A stretch of 64,000 bases of DNA, taken from NCBI GenBank assembly GCA_046262355.1, contig JBHEMX010000089.1, forward strand, positions 1 through 64,000. The letters are read 5' to 3'. The first letter of the stretch is position 1, and each line of letters opens with the position of its first letter. The notes beneath the pieces were generated by a model, which was not told the origin of the DNA, did no database searches, and saw nothing but the letters and a program-made list of their open reading frames with translations. Positions 1 to 8,716 of the stretch are shown one piece after another. The stretch comes from DATADD01 sp046262355. GTDB taxonomy: Bacteria > Actinomycetota > CADDZG01 > WHSQ01. The position numbers and the translations under genes were made by a program.

Positions 1-169
1 AGCAGCCGACGCGTTGGGCGATCGTTGCAGCGGGCAATCCCTGGGCCGCGAGCAGCACTATGCGAGCTCGCTCGACCTCACGCGCCGACAAAGCCTTTGA
101 CCGTGCACGTGCTGCCAACTCTTGTGCATCTCCCGGAGCCAATGCGACAGACGTGGCACGGTTGGCCAT
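1..169 (-). CDS. IS630-family transposase, N-terminal 56 residues
   Basis: Reading from ATG at 169, the protein begins MANRATSVALAPGDAQ and continues with an Arg/Ala-rich helix and the helix-turn-helix stretch ERARIVLLAAQGLPAATIAQ, typical of IS630 transposases. A GGGAGA ribosome site lies about 9 bases upstream. In this family the N-terminal HTH binds the element ends and a C-terminal DDE domain, not in this window, cuts and joins DNA. Whether the full gene is intact cannot be seen. The frame is open to the window edge. Confidence 0.75.
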   Translation of the reverse strand, partial: MANRATSVALAPGDAQELAARARSKALSAREVERARIVLLAAQGLPAATIAQRVGC

Positions 170-228
170 GCCGTCATTGTCTCCCACCCGCTATGAATAG
201 TCAAGGAACTCCTGTTACAGGACACTAG
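1..228 (-). mobile_element. IS630-family insertion sequence, one end only (cut by window edge)
   Basis: The element holds the start of a transposase gene reading out of the window. Its probable outer end is CTAG at 225-228: read inward on the minus strand it begins CTAGTGTCCTGTAAC and runs into a perfect 13-bp palindrome (TCCTGT-A-ACAGGA, 210-222). IS630/Tc1-mariner elements insert at TA, which fits the CTAG boundary. The inner part and the second end lie outside the window. Family assignment rests on the transposase N-terminus; the exact end is inferred. Confidence 0.7.
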
Positions 229-523
229 CTTCGAAAGAGCGTAAGCAGCCGGTCGGCATCGAGGTCGGGCCGATCGCCTAACCGGAGTGGCCCACCAGCA
301 AAGACGATTCTCGAGGTCGCGTAAGGCACACACCCGACTTCCGCAGTTTGTAGAGATGATGATGAAGCGGAGCGAGGTGCGCAGGGTCGAATCCTCCCGG
401 GGACACGTTCCCTTCTGGTTGGTGTCCCCGGAGGCACAGCGGGAAAGAGTTTTCCCAGGCGGCGCGTTCATCTACTGGGTCTAGATCGCGGCGCCGGCCG
501 ACGACCGCCGCGCGCTGAGCCTC
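229..523. other. No convincing gene next to the IS end
   Basis: Short open frames exist on both strands, but none has a ribosome site, a recognisable domain or typical codon use. A minus-strand frame ending near 225 contains a few protein-like words and could be the tail of a gene cut by the insertion sequence; this is a guess. No tRNA or terminator was recognised. Confidence 0.5.
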
Positions 524-1930
524 CTAGAGTGCCGATGCCACCCTCAGGATTGCTTCGGTCGAGCGCTCCACATCTTCCTCGGTGGTCGACCAGTTCGAGA
601 CCGAGATGCGCATTGCCGCCATGTCACGCCAAGCCGTGCCCGACATCCAGCAGGTGCCGTCGGCTTGGACCTCGCGCACCACGGCTCTGGTCTTTGTGTC
701 GTGATCGCCGTCCTTAGCCAGGAAGCGCACCAGCACCTGGTTCAGCAAGACGTCGTTCAGGACCTCGACGTCCTCGGCGGCCCCCAGAACCTCGGCGAAG
801 CGCCGGGCGTGATCGCAGCAGCGGTCGATCATGTGACTGATCCCCTTGCGGCCGAGGTACCGGATCGCCGCATAGACCGCAAACCCCCGGGCACGGCGCG
901 AGAACTCGGGGTTCCAGTCCATCTGGTCGCGCTCGGCCCCCTCGGCATGGATCAGGTAGCTCGCCTGCACGCTCATCGCAGCGTGGTGGGACTCCGGATG
1001 AGCGCAGAACGCGATCCCGGAGTCGTACGGAACGTTGAGCCACTTGTGAGCGTCGGTCGCCCACGAGTCCGCACCTTCCACGCCGGCTACAAGGTGACGT
1101 CTGGTCGCACTGACGGCGGCCCACAGACCGAAGGCCCCATCGACGTGCACCCAAGCGTTGTACTCGTGCGCGAGCGCACAGACGTCGTCGAAACGGTCGA
1201 AGGCCCCCGAGTTCACGTTGCCGGCTTGCGCGCACACGATCGTCGGTCCCTGTCCGTTGGCGAGCGCGTCGCGCAACGCGACGAGCGACATGCGTCCCTC
1301 ATCGTCTGCCGCGAGCGGCCGGATGGAGTCTGTACCGAGCCCCAGGTACCGCAGTGAGCGATCGATCGTGTCGTGACGTGTCTCGCTGGCCAGCACGCGC
1401 ACGATGGGCGCGCCTCGCAAGCCCTTGTCCTGGACATTCCAGCCCTCTTGCTCGAGCACGTGATGCCGCGCCGCGGCGAGACCGGTGAAGTTCGCCATCT
1501 GCCCTCCCGTGACGAAACCGAACGATGATCTCTGGGGCAGGCCAAGCAGCTCCACGAGCCAGCGACCGACAACGTCCTCAACCACCGAGGCCGCGGGAGA
1601 AGCTACGTACAGCCCCGCGTTCTGATCCCAGGTCGCCGCCAGCCAGTCCGCCGCGACCGTGACCGGCATCGCACCTCCGATCACGAAGCCGAAGAAGCGC
1701 CCGCCTGGCGTCGCGACGAGCCCTGGCTCCGCGGCCGTCGTGAGCTCTTGGATGATCGTTTGAGGTTCCAGACCCACCTCCGGAAGGGGGGCGTCGAAGG
1801 CGCGGCGCAGCTCGTTCGGCGAGGCGCTGCTGCGTACGGGTCGGTCGGGGAGGCGCTCTATGAACCCGGCGGCGTAGCGAGCCACTTCCTCGAACAGCAC
1901 GCCCAAGTCTGCATCTCCCATGGCGGGCAT
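524..1930 (-). CDS. PLP-dependent group II amino acid decarboxylase
   Basis: A fold-type I PLP enzyme of the aromatic amino acid / glutamate / aspartate decarboxylase family, about 468 residues. The PLP lysine is in the short motif ATDAHKWLNVPYD. HVDGAFGLW carries the aspartate that pairs with the pyridine nitrogen, and GFVTGGQMANF is the phosphate-binding region. The substrate cannot be told from sequence. The frame stays open about 67 codons upstream, but that part looks non-coding. ATG at 1930 is followed by a second ATG at 1921, for which the AGGGGA site is better spaced, so the true start may be 1921. Intact, unlike several neighbours. Confidence 0.85.
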   Translation of the reverse strand: MPAMGDADLGVLFEEVARYAAGFIERLPDRPVRSSASPNELRRAFDAPLPEVGLEPQTIIQELTTAAEPGLVATPGGRFFGFVIGGAMPVTVAADWLAATWDQNAGLYVASPAASVVEDVVGRWLVELLGLPQRSSFGFVTGGQMANFTGLAAARHHVLEQEGWNVQDKGLRGAPIVRVLASETRHDTIDRSLRYLGLGTDSIRPLAADDEGRMSLVALRDALANGQGPTIVCAQAGNVNSGAFDRFDDVCALAHEYNAWVHVDGAFGLWAAVSATRRHLVAGVEGADSWATDAHKWLNVPYDSGIAFCAHPESHHAAMSVQASYLIHAEGAERDQMDWNPEFSRRARGFAVYAAIRYLGRKGISHMIDRCCDHARRFAEVLGAAEDVEVLNDVLLNQVLVRFLAKDGDHDTKTRAVVREVQADGTCWMSGTAWRDMAAMRISVSNWSTTEEDVERSTEAILRVASAL

Positions 1931-1979
1931 CTTCCCCTGAGCGAGCCGGGGAGACAACCGGCCAAGTCGGTCGAGCGTT

Positions 1980-2459
1980 CTAGGCCAAACGACTGAGGCG
2001 TGTCCAGCGAAAGATGGCACGACCGGATGCGCCGCGTGTTCCCAAAGAAAGAAAGAACAGGGCGTTCCCGCATCGCCGCGCCCGTCCCTTGGTCCACGAC
2101 CGGACAATGTCCCGGATCGAGACGATCCCAACGATCCGGTCCTCGTCGATCACGGCGAGATGTCGGAACCCACCAGCGGTCATGGCGTCCGCGGCATGCT
2201 CGAGCGTCCAATCTGGGCGCGCGCAGACTGGATCCGGCGTGAAATGGTCGGCGACGTGTCCAGTGCGCGGATCCTCTCCTCCACCGATCAGCTCGAGGAT
2301 GTCGCGCTCGGTGATGATCCCGAGCGATGAGTCGGGCGGATCAGGATTGACGATGGCTGAGCCTACCCATCGTTCGATCATCCTTCGAGCCGCCTCCACA
2401 ACCATCTCATCACGAGCGACGCTGAGGATGTCTGCCGTCATCGCCTCACGCACGCGCAT
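1980..2459 (-). CDS. CBS-domain-pair protein
   Basis: A stand-alone CBS pair (Bateman module) of 159 residues. CBS1 begins at MRVREAMTADIL and includes GIITERDIL; CBS2 includes GFRHLAVIDEDRIVGIVSIRD. Such modules bind adenine nucleotides and act as energy sensors or regulators of partner proteins; no partner is evident here. The start at 2459 has a strong GGAGGGAG site and lies within the 3' end of the broken upstream gene, so the two were probably translationally coupled. The last 30 residues, after the second CBS unit, look poorly conserved. Confidence 0.85.
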   Translation of the reverse strand: MRVREAMTADILSVARDEMVVEAARRMIERWVGSAIVNPDPPDSSLGIITERDILELIGGGEDPRTGHVADHFTPDPVCARPDWTLEHAADAMTAGGFRHLAVIDEDRIVGIVSIRDIVRSWTKGRARRCGNALFFLSLGTRGASGRAIFRWTRLSRLA

Positions 2460-2971
2460 GGCGCTCCCTCCATGACCAACCGATGGAGCGCCGCTCTGGA
2501 AGCAGCCATCGGCGGTCTCCTGCCAGGATGAGTCCGTATAGCGCATGATTCGCGGCGAACATCAGCCGTTCGACGGGCCTGATCCTGGTTGCCTGCTCGA
2601 GCCCGAGCACGGGCGCAATGCTCGCTTCGAAGGCCACCCAGGGCCAGTCCGTAGGCGACTCCAGCCCACCGCCTATCGAGCAGAGGGCGCGGGAGCAGTG
2701 CAAAGGCCGCGCCCCCTCCCGCGCCATAGGCCCAGTGAAAGAGCTCGACAACCGCTACCTGACGCCTTGCCAAGAAGAAAGCGAGCCGGGGCGTCCGCAC
2801 GAGCAGGGCGAACGCACGCTGCTTGAGGATAGCGTCGGGTGGGGTCTGCTCGACGAGACCAAGTCCGGTCGTGACCTGGCGCAGGGCGCTCATCGCCATT
2901 GCGGCCCCTGCGCCGCGGACGATGCCGGAGATCATGCGATCGGTGCGCTCGCTAGGCGCAAGGTACTCCAT
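2446..2971 (-). pseudogene. Small membrane-type protein, frameshifted
   Basis: Two overlapping frames join into one protein of about 175 residues. The first runs from ATG at 2971 through a hydrophobic region to about residue 112. The second picks up near 2637 with VAFEASIAPVLGLEQATR and ends at 2446. The break is a short indel in the CTGGGTGGCC region near 2635. The Gly/Ala-rich hydrophobic stretches suggest a membrane protein resembling DUF1440-type proteins, but I do not recognise the family firmly. It may be a real pseudogene or a sequencing indel. Confidence 0.5.
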
Positions 2972-3106
2972 CCCGGTCTCCTTCCTCTGGCGCCAACGGC
3001 CCGAAGGGTGACGCTCACATTGTCTTGAGTCCGCCTGCGAGATGCCGCGAGCCAGAGCGTCAGACCGATTCGTGAGGCATTCCCCTAACGCGCGAACGGC
3101 GCGCCC

Positions 3107-3589
3107 CTACGACGGATCTCTGGCTACCGATTCGCGCCACGCGGCCTCCGCCTTGGGGATGACCGAGATGCCGCCATCTCGCTCCAGCACCGCGTACTTG
3201 ATCTGGTCAAAGCGCTCGAGCCCGTGCTTCGTGCGCCCCGCCTCCATGATGTCGTGCTCGTCGATGCGAGCCTTCGTCATACGGTCGTGGAGAGGCTCGC
3301 CGTCCTTGAGGAGTATGAGTGGCGCGCCCTCCATCACCGTGCCGAGGACGGGGAACCTCTCCTGCAGCAGGGAGAATCCGATGTCTATCCCCACGAGCGT
3401 TACGATCAGCAAGGCGGACTTGGTCACAGAGAAGTCGTCGCCGATCAAACCCTGCTGCGTTGCCTCCCCGATGATGAGCAACAGCACGAAGTCGAATGTC
3501 GTCACCTGCGCGAGCGTTCGCTTCCCGGACAGTCGCAGGATCAGAAGGAGGAAGATGTAGACGCCTGCCGCGCGCAGTACCGCATCCAC
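3107..3589 (-). CDS. DUF421 (YetF-like) membrane protein
   Basis: 160 residues. Two or three N-terminal transmembrane segments (VYIFLLLILRLSGKRTLAQ, then FVLLLIIGEATQQG and SALLIVTLVGIDIGFSLL) are followed by a cytoplasmic domain starting near GAPLILLKDGEP, the usual DUF421 layout. GKRTLAQ and the ATQQG turn are typical of the family. Biochemical function is unknown. The downstream half is shorter than in Bacillus YetF. It is preceded by a 14-bp gap from the membrane-anchored gene at 3604-4110, so the two form an operon. Confidence 0.85.
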   Translation of the reverse strand: MDAVLRAAGVYIFLLLILRLSGKRTLAQVTTFDFVLLLIIGEATQQGLIGDDFSVTKSALLIVTLVGIDIGFSLLQERFPVLGTVMEGAPLILLKDGEPLHDRMTKARIDEHDIMEAGRTKHGLERFDQIKYAVLERDGGISVIPKAEAAWRESVARDPS

Positions 3590-3603
3590 GCCTGTGATAC
3601 CTC

Positions 3604-4110
3604 CTAGGGATAGAAGAACTGATCGAAATCCACTGCGGTCTCCGGTGCACCGGAAGAGAACCGTCCCGCATGGAACCCCACGTCGGCGGCGGTCAGGTCG
3701 AACCTCACTACGAGGGGCGAGGTGTCATCCTCGGCCGTGAGGAACGTGTAGAGGAAGCCGTCACCGAGCACCTTTACCGTGTCGGGCGTCGGAGTTATGC
3801 CGTCCACCTTCACGCCCTCGAAGTACTCGGCCCCGACCCACAGCGACGCCCCTTCCCGGGCGCCGCCTCCGGGCAGTCGGAAGGTGAGGACCGAGTCCGC
3901 TCCCTTTCTCCCGAAGCGCCCATAGGAGAGTTGCAACCCGCCCTCGGTGGAGATCGTGCGATCGGAAAGCGGGCCTTCACCGAAGGCACCCAGGAGCGCC
4001 CCAAGGATGAGCGCACCGATCACCACCCAGGACGCCCTGTCGACCCTCCATCCCCTGCGCTGGGCGTCGAGGTGCTCCTCGAGGTCGAGTTCGTGCTCGT
4101 CTCGCGGCAC
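3604..4110 (-). CDS. Membrane-anchored protein of unknown function
   Basis: 168 residues from a GTG start. It has an acidic/basic N-terminus, one transmembrane helix near residues 28-43 (WVVIGALILGALLGAF) and an outside domain rich in beta-strand and Gly (LQLSYGRFGRKGADSVLTF). It is likely a single-pass protein with its domain facing outward. I do not recognise the family. It lies 14 bp upstream of the DUF421 gene in the same direction, so the pair probably works together at the membrane. The only palindrome upstream belongs to the divergent regulator promoter at 4275-4305. Confidence 0.65.
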   Translation of the reverse strand: MPRDEHELDLEEHLDAQRRGWRVDRASWVVIGALILGALLGAFGEGPLSDRTISTEGGLQLSYGRFGRKGADSVLTFRLPGGGAREGASLWVGAEYFEGVKVDGITPTPDTVKVLGDGFLYTFLTAEDDTSPLVVRFDLTAADVGFHAGRFSSGAPETAVDFDQFFYP

Positions 4111-4274
4111 TATCCCAGAGCCCTCACGTCGTTCAGCCTATGGAGTGAGGCCCCGCCGATCCGGCATTTCTGGCCAGGGAGGCGCTTGCCGCTCCACATC
4201 CCGGGATCCTCGGGATGCCGACCTCCTAAGGGCGAGATGTCCGAAGGACCCAGCATGGGGTACGGACCTTCTTG

Positions 4275-4305
4275 CACTAATCTTTCTTAGTGTTAGCGTG
4301 CCCGC
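4275..4305 (+). promoter_or_regulatory. Promoter with palindromic operator for the ArsR-like gene
   Basis: A perfect inverted repeat (CACTAA-tctttc-TTAGTG, 4275-4292) overlaps a TTGCAC -35-like element (4272-4277). The -10-like TAGCGT (4294-4299) follows 6 bases before the ATG at 4306. The layout fits autorepression by the winged-helix regulator downstream and a leaderless mRNA. The 15-mer TGTTAGCGTGCCCGC around the -10 box recurs before the phosphodiesterase gene at 17210. Confidence 0.55.
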
Positions 4306-5046
4306 ATGGAGACGTCGTTCGAACGGGCAGCCGAGGCGGCGGGCGCCCTGGCAGAGACCTTGCGGCGCAAGCTGTACCTGTACATCCGGAGCGGTGGCGC
4401 CCGGTAGGCCGCGACGAGGCGGCACAAGCGGTCGATATCTCACGCAAGCTGGCCGCCTTCCACCTCGACAAGCTGGTCGAAAAGGACCTCTCAAGGCTAC
4501 ATACGCGCGGCTTGGCGGACGGAGCGCCCCGGGTGCCGGCCGGCCCTCGAAGCTCTACGAGCCGTCGGAGACCGAGGTGGCGTTATCGATCCCGCAGCGC
4601 GCCTACGACCTGGTGGCAACCATCCTCGTCGACGCGCTCGAGGACGCTCGTCCGGGCGAAGCGCCACGGGAGGCCGCGCGGCGGGTCGCGTCGGGCACGG
4701 GGCGCGCGCTCGGGGAGCAGATGAAGTCCCAGCTTCGCAAGAAGTCCCGAGCGGGGTCACCGCTGCGGAAGAGGTGTTGGCAGACAACGGCTACGAGCCC
4801 TACCGCGATGTCGCGGGGCGGGTCGCCCTTAGGAACTGTCCGTTCCACAACCTCGCGCGGAGGGCGCCCGAGCTTGTGTGCGGCATCAATCATGCATTCG
4901 TCGACGGTCTGCTGCGCGGAATCGACGGCACCGGCGTGGAGGCGGTCCTCGAACCCACTCCCGGCGAGTGCTGCATCAAGATCCCCGGCGCAGTTGCGCT
5001 AGGCATCGGGCCTGCGCGAGCCCGCACAGGAATCGAGATGGCATGA
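4306..5046 (+). pseudogene. ArsR-like winged-helix regulator (COG2345 type), several frameshifts
   Basis: Pieces in three frames add up to one regulator of about 245 residues. First, METSFERAAEAAGALAE up to a stop near 4406. Second, RPVGRDEAAQAVDISRKLAA with the recognition helix. Third, KATYARLGGRSAPGAGRPSK to about 4755. Last, back in another frame, VLADNGYEPYRDVAGR, CPFHNLARR and the terminal CCIKI. The two Cys-containing motifs are typical of this family, some members of which hold Fe-S clusters. Breaks lie near 4405, 4490 and 4755, the last at a GGGG run. Either a decayed gene or sequencing indels. Confidence 0.7.
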
Positions 5047-5198
5047 ACCGAAGGGGCCTCATCACGGGAGGCACCGGAGCGCTCGGAACTATCGTGACAG
5101 GCCGCTCTCCCGATGATGCGGCATCGAAAGCCCTCCCGGCTTCCGAAGAGGCCGGCCGGCTGCTCGGAGCCTGGCTCCCCGCCTACGGCTCTGCCTAG
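5043..5198 (+). CDS. Possible 51-residue protein
   Basis: A short frame starting in an ATGA overlap with the end of the broken regulator and stopping 5 bases before the F420-dependent oxidoreductase gene. The N-terminus (MNRRGLITGGTGALG) has a twin-arginine look, but there is no long hydrophobic core. I recognise no family. The overlap supports translation; the lack of homology signal and the decayed surroundings argue against it. Confidence 0.3.
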   Translation: MNRRGLITGGTGALGTIVTGRSPDDAASKALPASEEAGRLLGAWLPAYGSA

Positions 5199-5203
5199 CC
5201 CAG

Positions 5204-5596
5204 ATGGACAAGCGCCGAGTGACGCGTTCGCTCGGGAAGTACCTCGTCAACCCGATCGTGAAGATCGCTGCCGGATACGTGCCGTGGTGGGCTCTGCTGG
5301 AGACGACCGGGAGAAGGAGCGGCAGGCGGCGGCGCAATCCGGTCGGCAACGGGCTCGAAGGCAACACATTCTGGATAGTGGCAGAGCACGGGCACCACGC
5401 GAGCTATGTCAAGAACATCGAAGCCAACCCGCGGGTACGGCTGCGCGTCGGCGGCCGGTGGCGGAGCGGAACGGCCCACGTCCTGGTCGACGACGATGCG
5501 CGTCTCCGTCAGCGTCGGCTACGGCCGATCAACGCGGCCTTCGTGCGCCTCATGGGAACCGAACTGTTGACCGTACGCATCGATTTAGATCGGTAA
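5204..5596 (+). CDS. F420-dependent (Ddn-like) nitroreductase family protein
   Basis: 130 residues, the normal size of the split-beta-barrel deazaflavin-dependent nitroreductase family. Diagnostic features are LLETTGRRSGRRRRNPVGNG, which contains the F420 phosphate-binding arginines and the TTGR turn, WIVAEHGHHASYVKNIEANP, and the final LLTVRIDLD. Members use reduced F420H2 to reduce nitro compounds or enones, often at the membrane. The natural substrate is unknown. It forms a two-gene operon with the membrane protein 2 bp downstream. Confidence 0.85.
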   Translation: MDKRRVTRSLGKYLVNPIVKIAAGYVPWWALLETTGRRSGRRRRNPVGNGLEGNTFWIVAEHGHHASYVKNIEANPRVRLRVGGRWRSGTAHVLVDDDARLRQRRLRPINAAFVRLMGTELLTVRIDLDR

Positions 5597-5598
5597 AA

Positions 5599-6045
5599 AT
5601 GACGCCTGCTGCCCGCTCGGCCAGGACGATCGCCGTAGACGGTTTGCACGCTGCGGCACCGGCGGCCGTCCTTAGCGGCGTTCCATCGACGCTGCATGCG
5701 CTGATAACGCGGTGTGATCGCCTGGAAGCATCGCTTGCAGCCGGCTCGATCCTGCTGCCGTGCGAAAAGCGGTGGGCGAGACTGCTTGCCGCGGCCGTCC
5801 CCGTGCACTTAGGCGTCTCTGTGTTCTGGGCACTGGTGCTGTCGGCGATCCTGCCGCGCAAGAAACCGCTGATCGGCGGCGCTCTCGCAGGCATGGCGAT
5901 CGCGGCGGTCGACCTTGGCGTCTTCGGCCGCCGCTTCCACCGCGTCAGGAGGCTACCGGTGTTTCCGCAGCTTGCCGACCACATCGCCTTTGGCGTCGTA
6001 GCGGCGGCCGCGTTGGCGCGACGTTTCGCCGCACCAGCAAGATGA
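5599..6045 (+). CDS. Small integral membrane protein
   Basis: 148 residues from ATG at 5599, 2 bp after the F420 gene. Two hydrophobic hairpins are visible: AAAVPVHLGVSVFWALVLSA followed by GGALAGMAIAAVDLGVFG, then IAFGVVAAAALARRF. The basic loop ILPRKK lies between the first two. The layout (three or four segments, short loops) matches uncharacterised actinobacterial membrane proteins. No catalytic motif. Co-transcription with the F420-dependent reductase is likely. Confidence 0.6.
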   Translation: MTPAARSARTIAVDGLHAAAPAAVLSGVPSTLHALITRCDRLEASLAAGSILLPCEKRWARLLAAAVPVHLGVSVFWALVLSAILPRKKPLIGGALAGMAIAAVDLGVFGRRFHRVRRLPVFPQLADHIAFGVVAAAALARRFAAPAR

Positions 6046-6651
6046 ACGCCGCCCGCAGCCTCATAACCCTGAGGATGCTTGCCTACACGCTCTCGGGCGC
6101 ACCCGTCGGCCGAGATGCGGTCTACTTCGAACGACCGAACTGGTGATCGTGGCCCACGTGGCTCACGGAAGGGCGACAGTAGCTCCTCAAGCAAGTGCGC
6201 GAAGCGAGATAGAGTAACGGCGCGCCCTCAGGAGCAACCTCGCCCGCGGGATCCGCCGGCTAACTCGACCATGGTCGATGCCCGCGGCGTCGTCACCCCC
6301 TCAGCTCCGGCCGCTTCCGGTCGCACGAAAGAGTTCGAGAACCCGACCGAACCTTCGTCGTATCCCGCGAGGTGGTCCGAAGCCGACTCGCCAAAGCGCT
6401 CCCAACTGTGACTCAGCGAGGGGCTCCACCCCCGGAGGGAACGCCCGGCTCCGGTAACCATCTGTATCCGACACCGGGCTCCGTTGTGATCCATCGCGGT
6501 CGTGAAGGGGTTCATCTCCTCGAACGACAGAAACACTTGCATGCCGGGGATTTCCTGACACTGGTCGTAACGGAGATGCTGGAAGGTCGAGGTCTCCTCG
6601 AGATCGTGCGACGCCCCGCGCATCCATCGTCTCAAGGCGTCGCTTCTGGCG
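6046..6651. other. About 600 bp without a convincing gene
   Basis: No frame here has both a plausible start and protein-like codon use. A 34-codon frame starts in an ATGA overlap at 6042 and stops at 6146; it is probably not a gene. The stretch sits directly before the permease remnant at 6652 and may hold the eroded transmembrane half of that gene, but I could not recognise any of it. Confidence 0.45.
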
Positions 6652-7144
6652 GTGCCGAACGTCCAGGTTCTCAACCTTTCCATGGTCAAGGACGAGATCG
6701 ACCCCACATTGGGCGCCAGCCAGGAGCTAGGCCGCAACTATGTGCTTGTGTTCGTTTGGAGAGTTCACAATGCGACGCTTCAAGCCATCCAGTATCCCGA
6801 AAGCCTGTCGCCGGCGGACCTAAGAGCCGTGTCGTTCGCATTGGATCCGGTCGAAAGCGAACGTCTGATGGATGAATGGATGCGACAGCGCATCCCTGTG
6901 CCGCTGGAGATCCAGGATTCACCGGTTCAGAGATATCGGTAGATCCTTAACTACCTATGTGCGACAATTTCGCGCCGACGGTAGGGAACGCGTTGTGACG
7001 GTCGTCATACCGGAGTTCGTCGTGAACAAGGTGAGGTACCAGTTCTTGCACGGGCAGACGGCATTGCTGGTCAAGCGGCATCTGCTCTTCGAGCGGGGAG
7101 TGGTTGTAGCGAGCGTTCCATATCGTCTCGAGGATGAGAGCTGA
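6652..7144 (+). pseudogene. Remnant of an APC-family amino acid permease, C-terminal domain only
   Basis: The translation matches the soluble C-terminal tail of actinobacterial APC permeases: a universal-stress-like fold with NYVLVFVWRVHNATLQAIQY, ESLSPADLRAVSFALD and VPLEIQDSP. After a frameshift near 6920 it continues RSLTTYVRQFRADGRERVVT, VVIPEFVVNKV and LHGQTALLVKRHLLFERG. All transmembrane segments are missing upstream, so the protein cannot transport. This is a degraded gene rather than a simple sequencing indel, because about 400 residues are absent. Confidence 0.7.
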
Positions 7145-7266
7145 CACGGTCTCGTACGTGAAGGTCGAGAACGTGGTGTATCCGCCGAGCAAGCCGATGC
7201 CTCACCGTGAAAGCACCGAAGCGTCCGGGCGCCCACGAGAACGGTTCCCACGAGAGCGCCGAAGGG
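7108..7266 (-). pseudogene. crcB: Fragment of crcB (Fluc fluoride channel)
   Basis: Two frames on the minus strand give PFGALVGTVLVGA and then, shifted, LLGGYTTFSTFTYETVSALI. The GGYTTFSTFTYE motif is diagnostic of the CrcB/Fluc dual-topology fluoride channel, in which the TTFST segment lines the pore. The helix between the two motifs and the rest of the protein are missing or scrambled. The fragment runs into the convergent permease remnant. Confidence 0.65.
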
Positions 7267-7330
7267 GATGCTGTCGCTTCACTCGGTGGTGACCATCCCC
7301 TCGTCGTCGAGCATCGGACGCCCGCTTGCG

Positions 7331-8532
7331 TCACTCCCGGACCAACTCGCCGGCGCCCTCGCGCAGCCACAGCGACACGTGCGCCGGCTGCATCGTCTCG
7401 TTGACCACCGCAACGAGCTCACGGGTCAGGATCGCGAGATCGATCTCATCTCGGAGCCGGGCGTTGAACAACTCGAGGGTCTTCGCCGCGTCGTACTTGT
7501 TGCGGTAGAAACGCTGATCGATGAAGGATTGCACGCGCCGGCGCAGAGGCTGGAACAGCGCCGCAACCGCGAGCGTGGCAGCGGCAACCGTAAGACTCGA
7601 CTCGCCGACGAGGGAGCTGATCCCGCCAACGATCGTGAAGTAACTAAGACCCAAGATGGCCGTGAGTGCCCCGTAGACGAGCGTCCGGTTGATGATCAGG
7701 TCGATGTCGTAGAGGCGATGGCGAAGGATCGCGATGCCTGTCGCGATGGGAACCGCTGCCATCGAAAACGTGACCGCCGCGTTCGAGAGGTTCGTGGCAG
7801 CCTCGGAATCCGCTGTCAGTGTTTCGATCGCGAAGCTCACCGCCATGCCGATCACCACGATGACGCCTGCATAGACGAGCCACTTGAGCTGCTCGCGCGC
7901 TCGGTCTCTGCAGACCTGAAGCGAAAGAACAGAGAGGCTACAGAACCACAGATGCTCCCAAGGACGAGAACAAGGCCCAAAGAGCTCAGCAACGATGCTG
8001 CTGCGCGCAACTGTCCCACTTGGATCAAGCCCCCCGTCGCTACCAGGAAGAGTCCGCAGGCTGCAAGCCAACCGAGGATTCTCCAGCGCGGTGATGGGAG
8101 GTGCCCATCGGGAAAGAGCAAGAGCAGGAAGGTGCCCGCCAGTCCCACCCCCAGGCTCCACACCCAGTCACCGAGCGACAACACGAATGCGGTGGCGGGT
8201 AGCACTGCGTCGGGGTGCGCAGACATGTAGCTCGAGAACCGGATCGAAAACGACCCGAGTCCGTAGCACAACGCGGTTGCCGAGAGGATCCAGCCGATGG
8301 GGTTCGCCGGCCGTTTTGCCGCGACGAGGCCGCCCACGATGGCAAAGGCGATGACGAAGACGACGAATGCACCGGCGACCACGGCGGCGCTGACCCACTC
8401 GTTTCCGCCGCTCGGAGCCAACACGCCCACATCGGCAAGGGCCAGCGTTAGTGCGCAGATGGACCGCGCGATGCCCGTGGCACCGCGTCCGTTGCTCCCA
8501 CCCGATTCCTGGTTGCGGTTCACCTGACCCAT
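7331..8532 (-). pseudogene. Multi-pass sensor protein (histidine-kinase-like N-terminus), frameshifted
   Basis: The N-terminal part has about six to eight transmembrane segments, including GAFVVFVIAFAIVGGLVAAK and GVGLAGTFLLLLFPDGHLPS. It continues in another frame from AREQLKWLVYAGV to IINRTLVYGALTAIL, RFYRNKYDAAKTLELFNARL and the end VSLWLREGAGELV. These blocks are common to actinobacterial and chloroflexi membrane sensors. No kinase domain follows. The break at about 7900 fits loss of two bases from a GCGCGC run (expected ERAREQLKW). The start at 8532 is uncertain because it lies inside a tandem repeat. Confidence 0.6.
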
Positions 8533-8586
8533 CTTTGGCTGCGGTTCACCTGCCCCACCCATGGCTGCGGTTCACCTCGCCCCATC
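8509..8586. repeat. 26-bp tandem repeat, three copies
   Basis: The core GGYTGCGGTTCACCTSNCCC recurs with exact 26-bp spacing at 8511, 8537 and 8563. The array covers the presumed start of the sensor-like gene, and as 26 is not a multiple of three, each unit gained or lost would shift any frame through it. Confidence 0.8.
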
Positions 8587-8716
8587 GAAGCCTACGGGCA
8601 TCCCGAAAACGTTACGGGCGCCTTGCTCGCGGCCGGGAGCAGGAAAGCCGGGTCGGCGACGGTGCCCGCTCGCTCCCGTCCGCCAAACGAGGCCCGCTTC
8701 CTCCCCCGTGATGGAC

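Noticed and set aside
370..405. A GGTCGAATCCTCCC stretch resembling a tRNA T-arm
   Set aside because: The loop lacks TTC and the flanking bases do not pair into a 5-bp T-stem; no acceptor or anticodon arm can be drawn around it.
58..471. Long minus-strand frame across the insertion sequence end
   Set aside because: It runs in a different frame from the recognisable transposase, has no domain and crosses the element boundary.
6228..6737. 170-codon minus-strand frame upstream of the permease remnant
   Set aside because: No ribosome site or family resemblance, and it runs antisense to the recognisable permease tail at its 3' side.
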